Part shown: positions 31,378 to 41,829 of the stretch, piece after piece | Layout: every line of letters begins with the position of its first letter | How positions within the stretch are numbered: position 1 is the stretch's first letter | Assembly: GCF_910592395.1 (NCBI RefSeq) | Contig: NC_088317.1 | Span: 13,766,001-13,830,000, forward strand | Direction of reading: 5' to 3' | Length of the DNA stretch: 64,000 nucleotides | Origin: Lineus longissimus | Taxonomy: Eukaryota > Nemertea > Pilidiophora > Heteronemertea > Lineidae | Position numbers and translations under genes: made by a program | Notes under the pieces: generated by a model | Databases searched by the model: none | Seen by the model: only the letters and a program-made list of their open reading frames with translations | Told to the model about the DNA's origin: nothing

Positions 31378-31610
31378 AACTCAAAGCCGATGGGCAGTAA
31401 GAGTTTGATAAATATGCTCGAGCCGTGTGGCAGTATAGAGCCAATTTAAGTATGCTTGAGCCGTATGGCAGTAAAAGCAAATTTAAGTATGCTTGAGCCG
31501 TGTGGCAGTATAGAGCCAATTTAAGTATGCTTGAGCCGTATGGCAGTAAAGCAAATTGAAGCCATGAAAATGGCATTGAAGCTTGAGCCATAGGCAGTGA
31601 AGCTTAATAG
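31378..31610. repeat. About 38-bp minisatellite in the 3' untranslated part of the BEL/Pao element
   Basis: Units containing TTGAGCCGTATGGCAGTA recur at about 38-bp spacing, alternating between two variants (GTGTGGCAGTATAG and GTATGGCAGTAAAAG), which gives a 75-bp higher-order period. About five units, with degenerate ends. Confidence 0.8.
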
Positions 31611-32734
31611 CAAACATGCTAGTGTTGATAAACTGTCTGTTTACATTCCTGCTGAACAATGAAAATCATGATTATAATAACAAAATAGGACTGATAGCAC
31701 TCCAAAGAGGACCAGCCTGAGATGAAAAGTAAAGCCTTGAAATTAGAAGGAACCATTAATCGTCATTACTATTCAGCAGGGAAGTGACAGAATCAACCGG
31801 AAATATATTCAATGTCCAATCTTGAAGTCAGTTCTGCCTAACATTGTCAGTCCTTCGAACAATATTGGCATATAATCTTTTCTACCAGTGTTGGCAGTTC
31901 AGAAGTACACAAGAATACAGGACTCCAGAACCAGATTTTGGCAGCAAATCCCAGGAAAGACACAGAGGAATATAAAGTTGTTGTAAATACGTTATGAAAG
32001 AATTTTGAGAATTTGGCCAAAAAGAAAAGAATGAAAAATAAATTGATTGTAACCGGTAATAATGTGTCCACCCGCAGACTGCTACAATAATCAAGCAAAG
32101 GAGTCTGATTCAAGTTAACTTCATTTCGATCGCAAGCGAACATGGATGAACACACAGAATACGGCCATGATTGACAGCGACAGCACAGGGTTAAATGGAG
32201 AAGATAGTTTTACTCAATTTGAGCAGAAATTTTAAATTTAGGACTCATCTCCAAATGGATTGAAACTTCCCAAATTTAAAAGAGAGTAAATAAACTTCAA
32301 CCCTGTGATTCAATGTATCATGTCTGACGTCCGTATAACTTAAACACCACAACATTGCACAAGCTCCGATCCAAAGCGTTTCTTTGGATTCATCCAGAAT
32401 GGAGCTATCCAGAATTTACAATCCAAAGCGTTTCTTTGGAACTATCCTATAAATTTACTAATGAGATGCATTGCATTGAGAGGTTACCAGCACATCAAAT
32501 GCAACACATAACAGTGAGAACATAAAATCAGCTTTCAAGAGAAATATGTCATTGAGTAAATTTTTTAAAACAAGAGTGCTAATCAACTCTGTTAGTCCAC
32601 AAAATTTGGTGATTGGACATAAGGAAAATTGAAACTCAATGCCACATGTCTCCTAAAACCTGATTTGCACGAATCCTTGAAAAACATGAACTGTCAGTGT
32701 TCAGTGTTCATATCGTAGCGGCTTTCCTGGTTCG
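31611..32734. other. BEL/Pao 3' untranslated region, no further coding
   Basis: Lies between the end of pol and the 3' LTR. It contains a duplicated ATCCAAAGCGTTTCTTTGGA motif (near 32370 and 32422). No envelope-like frame was recognised. Confidence 0.5.
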
Positions 32735-33001
32735 CTAATGTTCATCATTGACGTTTTCCTCGAGTAAGCAGATCCTGGACACCGGCCTCACATAGGTAGA
32801 CTTCGCAGATTTCAGCAACACCGATCGGACTCTCCCATCATCCCCTGGGTAAATGTCGAGCACTCTAGCCATTTCCCAACTGCCACGAGGTAGATGATCG
32901 TTTTGGACGATAACGAGATCATTTGGAGCTAGGCTGCGTTCCTCCTTCAACCATTTACGTCGGACAGTCAGGGTAGGTAGATATCCCTTGACCCATCTTC
33001 G
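32735..33001 (-). CDS. BEL/Pao pol C-terminal module, beyond an in-frame TGA
   Basis: Same frame as the large pol ORF but after its TGA (33002-33004). It has the LAPNDLVIV, PRGSWEMARV and TYVRPVSRI blocks of the DUF5641-type C-terminal domain of BEL/Pao polyproteins. Its separation by a single stop in frame points to a point mutation inside a conserved module. Confidence 0.8.
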   Translation of the reverse strand, partial: RRWVKGYLPTLTVRRKWLKEERSLAPNDLVIVQNDHLPRGSWEMARVLDIYPGDDGRVRSVLLKSAKSTYVRPVSRICLLEENVNDEH

Positions 33002-36000
33002 TCAAACGTGGTCGGCAATCACTTGAGCTTGACGCCATCTTTTTCTGCTATCAATTTCACGATCCACCACGACATCTGGAGCGGCGACGTTGACGGCCCG
33101 ACCAATGATGAAGTGATTCGGAGTCAATGCTGTCAGATCATCTGGTTCGCTGCTATTGTGGGTCAATGGGCGGCTGTTGACTACGGCTTCAACTTCGACG
33201 AGAGCTGTTCTTAGGACGGATTCAGCTAGTCGATGTTTCGGCAGGACGGCTTTCAAGGCGGCTTTGACGGACTTCACAAGACTTTCCCAACTCCCGCCCA
33301 TGTGTGGACTGGCTGGAGGGTTGAATATCCATTCCACACCGAGGGGAGAGAGGAACTCTTGGACCTCAGACTGGCGCAGCTTGAGTAGGCAGTTCTTCAG
33401 CTCATTGTCAGCCCCACGGAAGTTGGTACCGTTATCGCTATGGATTGTCTGTGGATGTCCTCTCCTACCAATGAATCGACGGAGACAGAGGATGAAGTCG
33501 TCGGTTTCAAGGGACTCGGCAAGTTCAATGTGGACGGCTCGGGTTCCCAGCCAGGTGAAGAGACAACCCCATCTCTTGACTGACGTCGATCTCCGAACTT
33601 TTATCATCATGGGTCCGAAGTAATCCAAACCAGTATGGTAGAATGGCCCGGCTGTGACGGATAGGCGGCATTTAGGGAGATCAGCCATTCTCGGAACGAT
33701 TGGTTGTACGTAGCGTCTCCAACACAGCAAGCAGGATCGGATTGTTTTCTTCGCCAAAACTCTAGCGTTAACAGGCCAGTACCGTTGCCTCATCATGGCC
33801 AAGAGATGTTCTCGACCACAGTGAGAGTTGGTTCTGTGGGTATCGTTGAAGAGCAGCAACGTCACAGCATGATCGGCAGGTAAGATCAACTGATACTTGG
33901 CTTCGGTTGGAATGTCAGCCTTTCTGAGACGACCCCCGACGCGGAGACAGTTGTTGGTTTCATCAAAGATAGGCATCAGCTGGGCGAGTTTACTTTTCGG
34001 CGGCAATGCTTCGTGATTTCTGAGGCTGGCTATCTCATCTCGGAACCGGTCTTGTTGCGCAGTACGGATCCAGAACTCTACAGCTTCTTGGTATTCAGCA
34101 GCCTTTATACTTGGAGATCTGACGACTCTTGATGCAAGACGCGGAACGACGGAGGTGAAATTGCATATCGCTCGGTTCAGCCAGGCAGTTTTTCTGATGA
34201 GTCTGTTCCATGAGGAGAAATGCGACGGATCCAGTAAGCAAGTAAGATCTAGCGTCGTTAGTGTAGCCTTGTTATCATCTCCCTTGGCAGTGACGGCATT
34301 CACGGACTTGTTTTCGATCTTTTTCACTTCTGGATCATCTGCTGTAACTCCCTGCAGGCTATCGTTGTTGTCTTCAACTTTGCGTTGTAGAAATACGGGT
34401 CCCTCCTGCCATTGTTGATCATTACAGAGGGTTGATGCCTTGACGCCACGCGAACAGCAATCTGCAGGATTCAAGTTGGTTGGAACATATCGCCATTGTT
34501 CTGGTTGAGTTGTTTCCAAAATCTCGGAGATCCTATTCGCGACGAATGACTTGAAGCGTTTGGTTTCGTTTTTCAAGTATCTCAGGACGGTAGTTGAATC
34601 TGTCCAGTAGGTTGAGGTTGTGATTGCTAGATCCAGCTCTTTCTTTAGTGATTTTACCAGTCTCGCAGCGAGTAGTGCCCCTTGAAGCTCAAGTCTTGGG
34701 ATCGACAGAACAGGTTTTATCGGCGCGACTCTGGTTTTTGCAGCTAACAGCGACGAGGTTGGTTGTTCATTTTCGGCCGTGTACCTCAGGTAGGCGACTG
34801 CTCCGAATCCAGCTTCAGATGCATCAGAGAAAACGTGTATCTGGATATCTTCAACCCGCGGTGAGAAGTTCAAGTGATGTCTCGGCAACTTGAAAGATGA
34901 TAACTGCTGCAAATCTTGTAACCAGCTGCTCCATTTGGTAGACAACTCTTCTGTCAGTGGCTCGTCCCAGGACAATCCGCTCCTCCATAATTCTTGTACA
35001 AAGATCTTTGCGCGTATTATAAATGGAGCCAGATATCCGCACGGATCAAAGATCGAGCTGACGGTGCTCACGACGCCTCTCTTGGTAAGTGGGTTGTCTT
35101 TGGGTTGGCACTTGAAGATGAAGATATCCTTCTTGATGTCCCATTTCAGGCCTAATGTTCGCTGTATGTTGCTCGACTCTTTTGCCGCAAATTCAAGGTC
35201 TTGAATCGATCGCTCGGACTCTTCGATGTGCTGTAGAAATTCCATGCTATTGGAGATCCATTTATGCAGCCTGAAGCCTCCCCCTTTTAGTGTATTGACT
35301 ACCTCTTTGGCGAGTGGAACGGCTATTGGTACGGAATCAACGGATTTTGCGACGTCATCAACATAGAAGGAGCGAAGGACTGTGTCAACGGCTTGTTGGC
35401 TGTACTGGTCTCGGCTGTCCTTGGCACTTCTCTGTAGAGCATAGTTGGCACAGGTTGGAGAATCGGTGGCGCCGAATATATGGACTAACATCTTGTAGGA
35501 TTCTGGAGGCCCTGGAGCATCGATGTCGCTTTTCCAAATAAATCGCAAGGCGTCTGCATCTGTAGTCTCTGGCACTCTTACCATGTGGAACATCCCTTCG
35601 ACGTCGGCACACATGGCTATGCGGTACAGTCTGAAGCGTTGAAGGATTCCAAATAGGCTGTTGAGCAGGTCCGGTCCAGTCATCAAGTTGAGGTTGAGAG
35701 AGGTGCCTTGGCAGGTTGCAGCTGCGTCAAGTACCACTCGTATTTTGCCTGGTTTGTTCGGATTCATGACGCCGTGATGTGGAATGTACCAAGTCTTTGG
35801 TGAAATCTTCTCGGCCTCGATGACGGACAGCTTCCTGGCAAATCCCTTTTCAATGTAACCATTCAACGTATCAGCGTACAGAGATTTAAATTCAGAGTCT
35901 TTCTTCATGCGCTTTTCTAACAGATGGTATCGGCGAACAGCGATATGTTTGTTGTTTGGTAGAACAGCATCAGGATCCTTCCATAACATTCCGACTTCGT

Positions 36001-37717
36001 AATGGCCATCTACGAGATGAGTAGTCTCTTCAAGGATTTTAATAGCTCTCTTGTCTTCTGCAGAAAGTGGAGTTTCAGTTGTGAAGGCGACGCCAAAGGA
36101 TTCTGTCTGCCAAAACTTCTCGATGTCTTGATGTAGCTGTTGGTCTCTACTGGTGATGAAATTGATGTTTGCCACGGCTTTGTGTGAATCTTGAGTCTTT
36201 GACATCCCCATCAGCATCCATCCAAGTGGAGTTTTCACTGCTATTGGCTCGGTTTCGTCTCCCATCCTGGTATCGGTCTGGACGTGTGCCAAAGGGACGT
36301 CTACTCCAATCAATAACTGCACCTCTGACGCTTCAATGTCGGTCAGCCCAAGTTCCTGGATATGATCCCAAGATGTAGATATTTGCTGAGGAGGACATTT
36401 GAAGGCATCAATATCAACCGTCCATGCATCGCTGACATTCAATACTTGTGCTGATTCCTCACCGGCGGCCCTCATAGTAAATGACACGGTCTGCGACTTG
36501 GATGATGATTCCGCATTCAGAGTTTTGATGGTGAGTTCCTTCGTCTTGCCTTTCAACCCAAGATCTTGTGCTAATTGTTGATGTATGACGGTGATTTCAC
36601 TGGCAGAGTCCAACATAGCCACGGTGGGGATGCATCTTCCGTTTCTACCGCTCACATTGACTCGGACGAGTTGAAAATATGCGTGCGACAGACTCTTTCG
36701 GCTACCTTTTTCAGCAATGTTGGCGTAGTTGTTCTTAGGATCCTTGTCATCGGGATGGAGGAGAGTATGATGTTTTTCCTGACATCCTGGTTCGCGGCAA
36801 CGCAGGTTTGATAAACATTGACTAAGTTCATGGTTTGAATGCAGACAGTTCAGACAGATTTTGCTGTCCTCAGCAATCTTGCTTCTCTCATGCGGCCTTT
36901 TGTTTACAAACAGGAAACAACGATAGAGTATGTGCGGTTCTTTACAGATTGGACATGAGATTGGTTTCTTGTCGCCTTCTTTTGGTACAGCTTTCTTTGG
37001 ATTATCTGCATCTCTGGTTCCGTTATAGGACTTCTCTGGCTGCTTGGCTACACCACTGGACTTTTTAGGCTTTTCCTTTGTCCCGGCTCCTTTTCCTGAC
37101 TTCTCAGACTTTTCCTTTGTTTTCTGAAAGGCAGTGTTGTATGAGCAAGCTGTGGCTGGAGTCTTTCCTTTGGAGGTTTCTAACTTGACGGAGTATGGGT
37201 TGAATTCCGTATCCACACATTCCTTCAACCAGTTGCGCAGGTCAAGTATGGATGGTTCCCTGGTCTTGGAGATCCCGGATACGTGGCGGTTCCAAAATCG
37301 GATACGATCAACTGGGATGCGTCTTGATACTCTCAGAAGTAGATCAGTCCCTTGCATATCAATGGTATCGTTCAACTGAGTCAATGTTATTATGCAGTCT
37401 CTGATATCGACGAAGAACTGGCGCAGCGCAATAGAATTCCTTGATGGTATGGTGTTTCCAGTGGTAATTAAATCAAGATATGCGCGCGCGACTTGGTTCC
37501 GGTGACCAAAGGCTCTCTTAAGTTCTTTCAGCGCATCAGCATAGCATCGACCGCTGTATCCTATCCCTCTGATCATCGTTAGTGCGTCCTTGGAAACATG
37601 TGACTGTAACAGATCCATGCGGCGCGCATCATCGATCCCAGGCTTACAGTGCACTTGAGTATAAAACTGCTCAACGAACTTTGGCCATAAGAGGGCAGTA
37701 CCATCGAAGACAGGAAT
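33002..37717 (-). CDS. pol: BEL/Pao pol polyprotein (with gag C-terminus)
   Basis: Open on the minus strand from 37717 after the gag stop; the first Met, at 37654, begins 1550 codons. Rough positions from that Met: gag tail to about 160; Cys/His zinc knuckles 234-300 (CPIC, CLNC); aspartic protease near 348-352 (LDSAS, with Ala where Gly is usual) and LLIGVD at 448; reverse transcriptase 640-790 with FYVDD at about 763; RNase H 943-1030 (SDAS, TDS); integrase zinc finger 1259-1311; integrase core with Asp 1344 (GLDYFGP), Asp 1407 (HSDNGTNF) and Glu near 1456. These are the domains of Bel-Pao elements in their usual order. It ends at a TGA inside the C-terminal module. Confidence 0.95.
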   Translation of the reverse strand: MPVFDGTALLWPKFVEQFYTQVHCKPGIDDARRMDLLQSHVSKDALTMIRGIGYSGRCYADALKELKRAFGHRNQVARAYLDLITTGNTIPSRNSIALRQFFVDIRDCIITLTQLNDTIDMQGTDLLLRVSRRIPVDRIRFWNRHVSGISKTREPSILDLRNWLKECVDTEFNPYSVKLETSKGKTPATACSYNTAFQKTKEKSEKSGKGAGTKEKPKKSSGVAKQPEKSYNGTRDADNPKKAVPKEGDKKPISCPICKEPHILYRCFLFVNKRPHERSKIAEDSKICLNCLHSNHELSQCLSNLRCREPGCQEKHHTLLHPDDKDPKNNYANIAEKGSRKSLSHAYFQLVRVNVSGRNGRCIPTVAMLDSASEITVIHQQLAQDLGLKGKTKELTIKTLNAESSSKSQTVSFTMRAAGEESAQVLNVSDAWTVDIDAFKCPPQQISTSWDHIQELGLTDIEASEVQLLIGVDVPLAHVQTDTRMGDETEPIAVKTPLGWMLMGMSKTQDSHKAVANINFITSRDQQLHQDIEKFWQTESFGVAFTTETPLSAEDKRAIKILEETTHLVDGHYEVGMLWKDPDAVLPNNKHIAVRRYHLLEKRMKKDSEFKSLYADTLNGYIEKGFARKLSVIEAEKISPKTWYIPHHGVMNPNKPGKIRVVLDAAATCQGTSLNLNLMTGPDLLNSLFGILQRFRLYRIAMCADVEGMFHMVRVPETTDADALRFIWKSDIDAPGPPESYKMLVHIFGATDSPTCANYALQRSAKDSRDQYSQQAVDTVLRSFYVDDVAKSVDSVPIAVPLAKEVVNTLKGGGFRLHKWISNSMEFLQHIEESERSIQDLEFAAKESSNIQRTLGLKWDIKKDIFIFKCQPKDNPLTKRGVVSTVSSIFDPCGYLAPFIIRAKIFVQELWRSGLSWDEPLTEELSTKWSSWLQDLQQLSSFKLPRHHLNFSPRVEDIQIHVFSDASEAGFGAVAYLRYTAENEQPTSSLLAAKTRVAPIKPVLSIPRLELQGALLAARLVKSLKKELDLAITTSTYWTDSTTVLRYLKNETKRFKSFVANRISEILETTQPEQWRYVPTNLNPADCCSRGVKASTLCNDQQWQEGPVFLQRKVEDNNDSLQGVTADDPEVKKIENKSVNAVTAKGDDNKATLTTLDLTCLLDPSHFSSWNRLIRKTAWLNRAICNFTSVVPRLASRVVRSPSIKAAEYQEAVEFWIRTAQQDRFRDEIASLRNHEALPPKSKLAQLMPIFDETNNCLRVGGRLRKADIPTEAKYQLILPADHAVTLLLFNDTHRTNSHCGREHLLAMMRQRYWPVNARVLAKKTIRSCLLCWRRYVQPIVPRMADLPKCRLSVTAGPFYHTGLDYFGPMMIKVRRSTSVKRWGCLFTWLGTRAVHIELAESLETDDFILCLRRFIGRRGHPQTIHSDNGTNFRGADNELKNCLLKLRQSEVQEFLSPLGVEWIFNPPASPHMGGSWESLVKSVKAALKAVLPKHRLAESVLRTALVEVEAVVNSRPLTHNSSEPDDLTALTPNHFIIGRAVNVAAPDVVVDREIDSRKRWRQAQVIADHV

Positions 37718-38770
37718 CTAGGTAGCGGGTAGACCTCGGTCACTCTCTAGTTTTACCAATGCTGCCAAAATAGGATCCTCATGTTGAGTTGTCTTCTGCT
37801 TTGGCAGCACCGTCTCCTGTCCAGCTACCAATTTGTCAATCCACTCATCGATTGGCGGTCGCGGCTCCCATGCGGGTGATTCCGGATCTAGCTCAGGTGT
37901 CTTCACATCAGGTCGGTTGACTCCATCAGACATGGCACGATATTCAAAGCCTGGCTTAACATAATGTGCTGCACTGGGTGTGAAATACCTAGAGACTGGC
38001 GCAGTTTGATTTCTAATGGCGGATGCTTTGTACGGAATGTCAGGTTTGTCTTTAAACATTACATGCGCGGATTCAAGATCACGTGTAGCGGTAGCTGCTG
38101 GTGGACACTTGACTTTGGAAACATGGTTTGGTTTTCGCGTAGTTGTGTTGTCATCAAGTTGCCGTTCTGCAATCATCGCTGCTGCGGTAACTTCTGTAGC
38201 TTGCACGGCTGTCTTCGGTCGGACGTCTGGTGGTGGTTTGTGTTCCTTCAACCAATCTTCAATCTCCTTTTGTTTCACCTTTCCCAGCTCTACCTCTTCT
38301 CGTAGTCTGGAGGCATTCATCTCTGCCTTTATGGACGCTTGTTTGTGGACGATTCGAATGTCCCTCTGAAGTTGGTCCCGAGTTGTCTCGTAAGGCTTAC
38401 CAAGGGTGTGATGCGACGAGACAGATTCAGACAGGTCACTGGTACCAGCGGTGGTGTGAGATTGAAGGTCATCAGATAACAATTGGGTTGAGATATCACG
38501 CATAATTTGACAAGCATGTTCAAATCTGTCCTTCATCCAGTCTTCCGCTTTTTGGACGTCAGACGGTGTTGTCAGTAGCGACAAATAAAGTTCTTGTGTT
38601 CCCTTCAGGGTGTCTAAATCGGCTTGAACAATTTCGGCACAGTCCCTCAAAGTGGCCTTGGAACGTTGCTCCTCAATAGCACGTATTGCTTTGTTGCACC
38701 GTTTTGTCAGATTTGCCGCATTCGTAGATCGAAGCTTTTTAATTCGTGACATCATCTCTTGGTCCGCCAT
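37718..38770 (-). CDS. gag: BEL/Pao gag ORF
   Basis: 350 aa starting MADQEMMSRIKKL 328 bp inside the 5' LTR. Charged and helical, with a proline-rich C-terminal third (PESPAWEPRPPIDEW), as in BEL/Pao gag. It ends with TAG at 37718-37720. The next codon continues in the same frame into the conserved gag/pol region, with no spacer. In most BEL/Pao elements gag and pol are one ORF, so this stop is either a mutation or a recoding site. Confidence 0.85.
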   Translation of the reverse strand: MADQEMMSRIKKLRSTNAANLTKRCNKAIRAIEEQRSKATLRDCAEIVQADLDTLKGTQELYLSLLTTPSDVQKAEDWMKDRFEHACQIMRDISTQLLSDDLQSHTTAGTSDLSESVSSHHTLGKPYETTRDQLQRDIRIVHKQASIKAEMNASRLREEVELGKVKQKEIEDWLKEHKPPPDVRPKTAVQATEVTAAAMIAERQLDDNTTTRKPNHVSKVKCPPAATATRDLESAHVMFKDKPDIPYKASAIRNQTAPVSRYFTPSAAHYVKPGFEYRAMSDGVNRPDVKTPELDPESPAWEPRPPIDEWIDKLVAGQETVLPKQKTTQHEDPILAALVKLESDRGLPAT

Positions 38771-39097
38771 GGTTGTTGATTGACGACAGTGACGTCACGA
38801 ATGAGTTGCAATTCGGTACCGGGGAAATAATTAAATGGTAATTTGGTTTTATAATTATGGGGTGCCCAATGCAAAAGAATGTCACTTGCCACACTTCAGT
38901 AATTTAGATAAATTTAGTTGACCCTGTACATAAACACAAGGCTGTACGCAAATGTACATGGATGTACACAACAATGTACAAGAATGCACACAGCAATGTA
39001 CATGCGTGTACACAAATGCACACTAATGTATGCACTGTGCTCAAAACATTTTATAAAAATATATGAAAATGGTAGAAAACTTTCCTATTAAATACTT

Positions 39098-39552
39098 TGT
39101 GCGTGACAGACACAACTGATACAAGAAGGAGAAGAAATTGTTTGGATAATATTGTATTGACAATACTTGGATGGAAAAATAGAAAATTTACATGTGGAAT
39201 GCACTAAAGATGGAGTTAGTGCATGATGAAGTGGGATAAGTGACAATGTTGGTGGTTTTAACCTCTTTTGGATTTGTCTTTTTTGACTATTTTGACCTTT
39301 GTTGGTTTAGAAATATATACTTATATTACAAGTTGTTGGTATTTAATAGTGGGGAAAGTATGGTTGAAACCATATAAATTTGATGTTTTTGTGGAGATTG
39401 TAAAATAAGGAACTTTCAAAGATGGTGGCCGGATTGCAACTGCCTGAGCATGCTCAGCATGACACACACCTTTTAAAGTTTGAAAGTTTATGGCTAGATG
39501 GCAGCACAGAAATAAATAGTGAGGTTTAGAAAATAAAATTGGGTCACCAACA
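39098..39552 (-). repeat. 5' LTR of BEL/Pao element
   Basis: 455 bp, TG...CA ends, about 99% identical to the other LTR, with a 5-bp TATAT-type insertion near 39323. The promoter should lie here and read toward lower coordinates. Confidence 0.95.
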
Positions 39553-40629
39553 GTCAGATATTTCACAAAAAAATCCCACACACCTATCACACCTCCAACA
39601 ATAAAGAGATATTCGTAGTTTTTCATTTCCCCACTTGGTTGGTGAAAATCTTTTAATTCTGGTCTTTTCCTAAGTTGTACTTTATTCTCTGGATGAAGTT
39701 TGTTGTAGAGAACAAAAGACTCATCAACATTCCGAAAATCAATCGCACTTTCATTTTCTCTTTTCAAATGAAGTTAACGAAATCAATGGTTTCTTTTCGA
39801 TGTTCATCCCAAGCCTTAGATTCCCCTTTTAATTTTTCGATCGCTAAATTGTGTCTCTTTATTTCGTCTTGATTACCATTTTATCTATGGCTTTGAAAAG
39901 ATATCCCGCTCCAGAAAAGGCAACGACGTTTACTACGACGTTTACTACTACGAATTAACATTCCAGCTATTTACAAACAATAAGAAAATGGTTCAAATGA
40001 ACAATTGGCCATATGAATAAAACAAACTATTTACTTTTACTTCACTTTTCGAAGTATTTACTGCTGTCTGTATGAATAAAACTAAAGTAAATACTTCAAG
40101 TATGGAATAGGTACCATTTGCCACTTTTAGGATATATGTTAGATGAGGTTTAAAAATTGTCAGGTCAAACGAGGGTGGGGTTTCAAATAAGGGAACTTTT
40201 AGAAATAAGGGATCAGGGGAGCAACTTTTTGTCATCTACTGAAATAAAAGTACTTTAGATTTTTTTGTGTACAATGTAAGTATGAATACTTTGATTGATT
40301 TTTCTATAAGGCTTGTTATACTAGGAGAGGATGTCATTGTGTAGAAAGTTATGACGAGAAATTGGTTGTTCTTTTGTTGGCACCCGCACAAAATGTTCAT
40401 GCACGTTCACAATCTTTCTGTACTTATAGAACGAATAAACAGTATATATATAATGGTTTGTTTTCGAGTGTTCATCCCAAGCCTTGGATTCTCTTTGTAA
40501 TTTTTTAACAGCTAAATTACGTCTTCTCATTTCGTCTTGATGACCATTTTTCTCTTTGGCTTTGAAAGGATATCCTGCCCTCGAAAAGGCAACGGCGTTT
40601 ACTACGGCACCAATTATCATTCCAGCCAT
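39553..40629 (-). pseudogene. Two decayed copies of a small membrane protein gene, Polinton-like element
   Basis: Minus-strand frame 40629-40321 starts MAGMIIGAVVNAVAF, a hydrophobic segment followed by a charged stretch with ESKAWDEH. A second, degenerate copy of that N-terminal region lies at about 39980-39785 and leads into a 39767-39553 frame ending FIVGGVIGVWDFFVKYL at the BEL/Pao insertion point. The two about 190-bp blocks are direct duplicates. I believe related small proteins occur with F54H12.3-type integrases in invertebrate genomes, from memory only. Function unknown. Confidence 0.5.
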
Positions 40630-40867
40630 TTACAAACTGTGAGAAAAGTGAGAGTTAAATAAATGGTGAAACCTTCGGAGAATCACACGGTGAATCCCAG
40701 GGCGAATCCCCGATGAAAGAAGTTTCGGAGAAAGAAATTTCAAAAGAGCAATATCTGAGAGACTTGTACTGTGATCCCAAAAGCACTGTACTGTGGCCTA
40801 TACAAACGCAAGTCAACTTTGGAGAAAAATAAAATCTGACAGAAAACTTATCAAGTACTAGATCTAG

Positions 40868-41829
40868 AGCACTAAAAGATTTCCTAGCCAATTTACCAAC
40901 CTATCAACTGCATAAATCAATCACCGAAAAATTAACTTTCCGAAAAAACAATGGTCTTTTACGTGGATCAAGAATGGCAAGCCGATTTAGTGGATTTACA
41001 GAAGTACCAAAAAGACAATAAAAACTGCAGGTACATTTTAACTGCCATTGATTTATTTAGTCGTTACGCTTAGGCTTCACCTCTCAAGAGTAAGAAGGGA
41101 GAAGAAGTTACAGATTTATTTGTCACTATTTTTAAAGAAAACAAGCCCGAGAAACTACAATTTGATGATGGTAAAGAATTCTACAACAAGTTTCTGAAAG
41201 AATTACTGGAAAAAAATAACATCGAATGGTTCTCATCTTTCTCAAGCAAGAAAGCAGCTGCTGTCGAAAGATTTAATCGTACTTTAAAAACGAGAATGTG
41301 GAAATATTTCACTGCAAAAGAGACTTACAAATGGTTGGGGATTCTTTACAGCCTGCTGGTGAATGGTTACAACAACACATTTCACTCGTCCATTGGAATG
41401 AAACCAATCGAAGCTAGAAAAGAAGAAAACGCCGGAACAGTCTGGTTAAATCTCTACGGTGCATTTCTACTTAAAGATTATGGTCAACCAAAATACAAGA
41501 TTGGTGGCAGTGTGAGAATAACCAAATACGAAACAATATTTTCTGAAGGTTACCTTCCTAATTTTACAGGAGAAGTTTTTAAAATAAAACAAATAATATT
41601 CACAAAACCTATGTCTACCAACTTGAGGATTATCAGTCAGAAATTATAGACGGTTACTTTTACACAGAGAATTAAGTTACGTTCCAAACCAGAACAGATC
41701 GAGTTCAAAATTGAAAAGGTTTTACGTTACAAAACCGTTGAGGGGGAAAAATATGGTTTAGTTAAATAGAAAGGTTACTCAGAAAAATTCAATGAGTGGT
41801 TACCGGTATCGAACATAAAATCACTTTAA
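40868..41829 (+). pseudogene. Polinton/Maverick-type (F54H12.3-like) integrase, decayed
   Basis: The frames read LPTYQLHKSI (about 40890), then QEWQADLVDLQKYQ, TAIDLFSRYA, LQFDDGKEF, KAAAVERFNRTLK and a YNNTFHSSIG block, which together give the D,D,E integrase core. The C-terminus (EKYGLVK, KGYSEKFNEWLPVSNI, ending 41829) is chromodomain-like, as in Polinton integrases. Breaks: frameshift near 40948, in-frame TAG at 41071-41073, shift near 41620-41660, and a further in-frame TAG near 41767. A Ginger-type origin is the alternative. It is convergent with the HNH frame, overlapping by 9 bp. Confidence 0.75.

Larger units (their letters stand above)
30783..39552 (-). mobile_element. Full-length BEL/Pao LTR retrotransposon
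   Basis: Two direct repeats with TG...CA ends (30783-31232, 450 bp; 39098-39552, 455 bp) differ by about four substitutions and one 5-bp indel, so the insertion is young. The 5-bp target duplication GTCAG is at 30778-30782 and 39553-39557. The interior is read on the minus strand: gag ORF, pol ORF with protease, RT, RNase H and integrase, then a C-terminal module. Just inside the 3' LTR, minus strand, is a purine tract GGGGGGCGGCAA (31233-31244). No standard primer-binding site starting TGG was recognised. Two in-frame stops interrupt the polyprotein. Total length 8770 bp. Confidence 0.95.

Noticed and set aside
33008-38505. Many + strand frames of 60-155 codons opposite gag/pol
   Set aside because: They are shadows of the BEL/Pao polyprotein on the minus strand.
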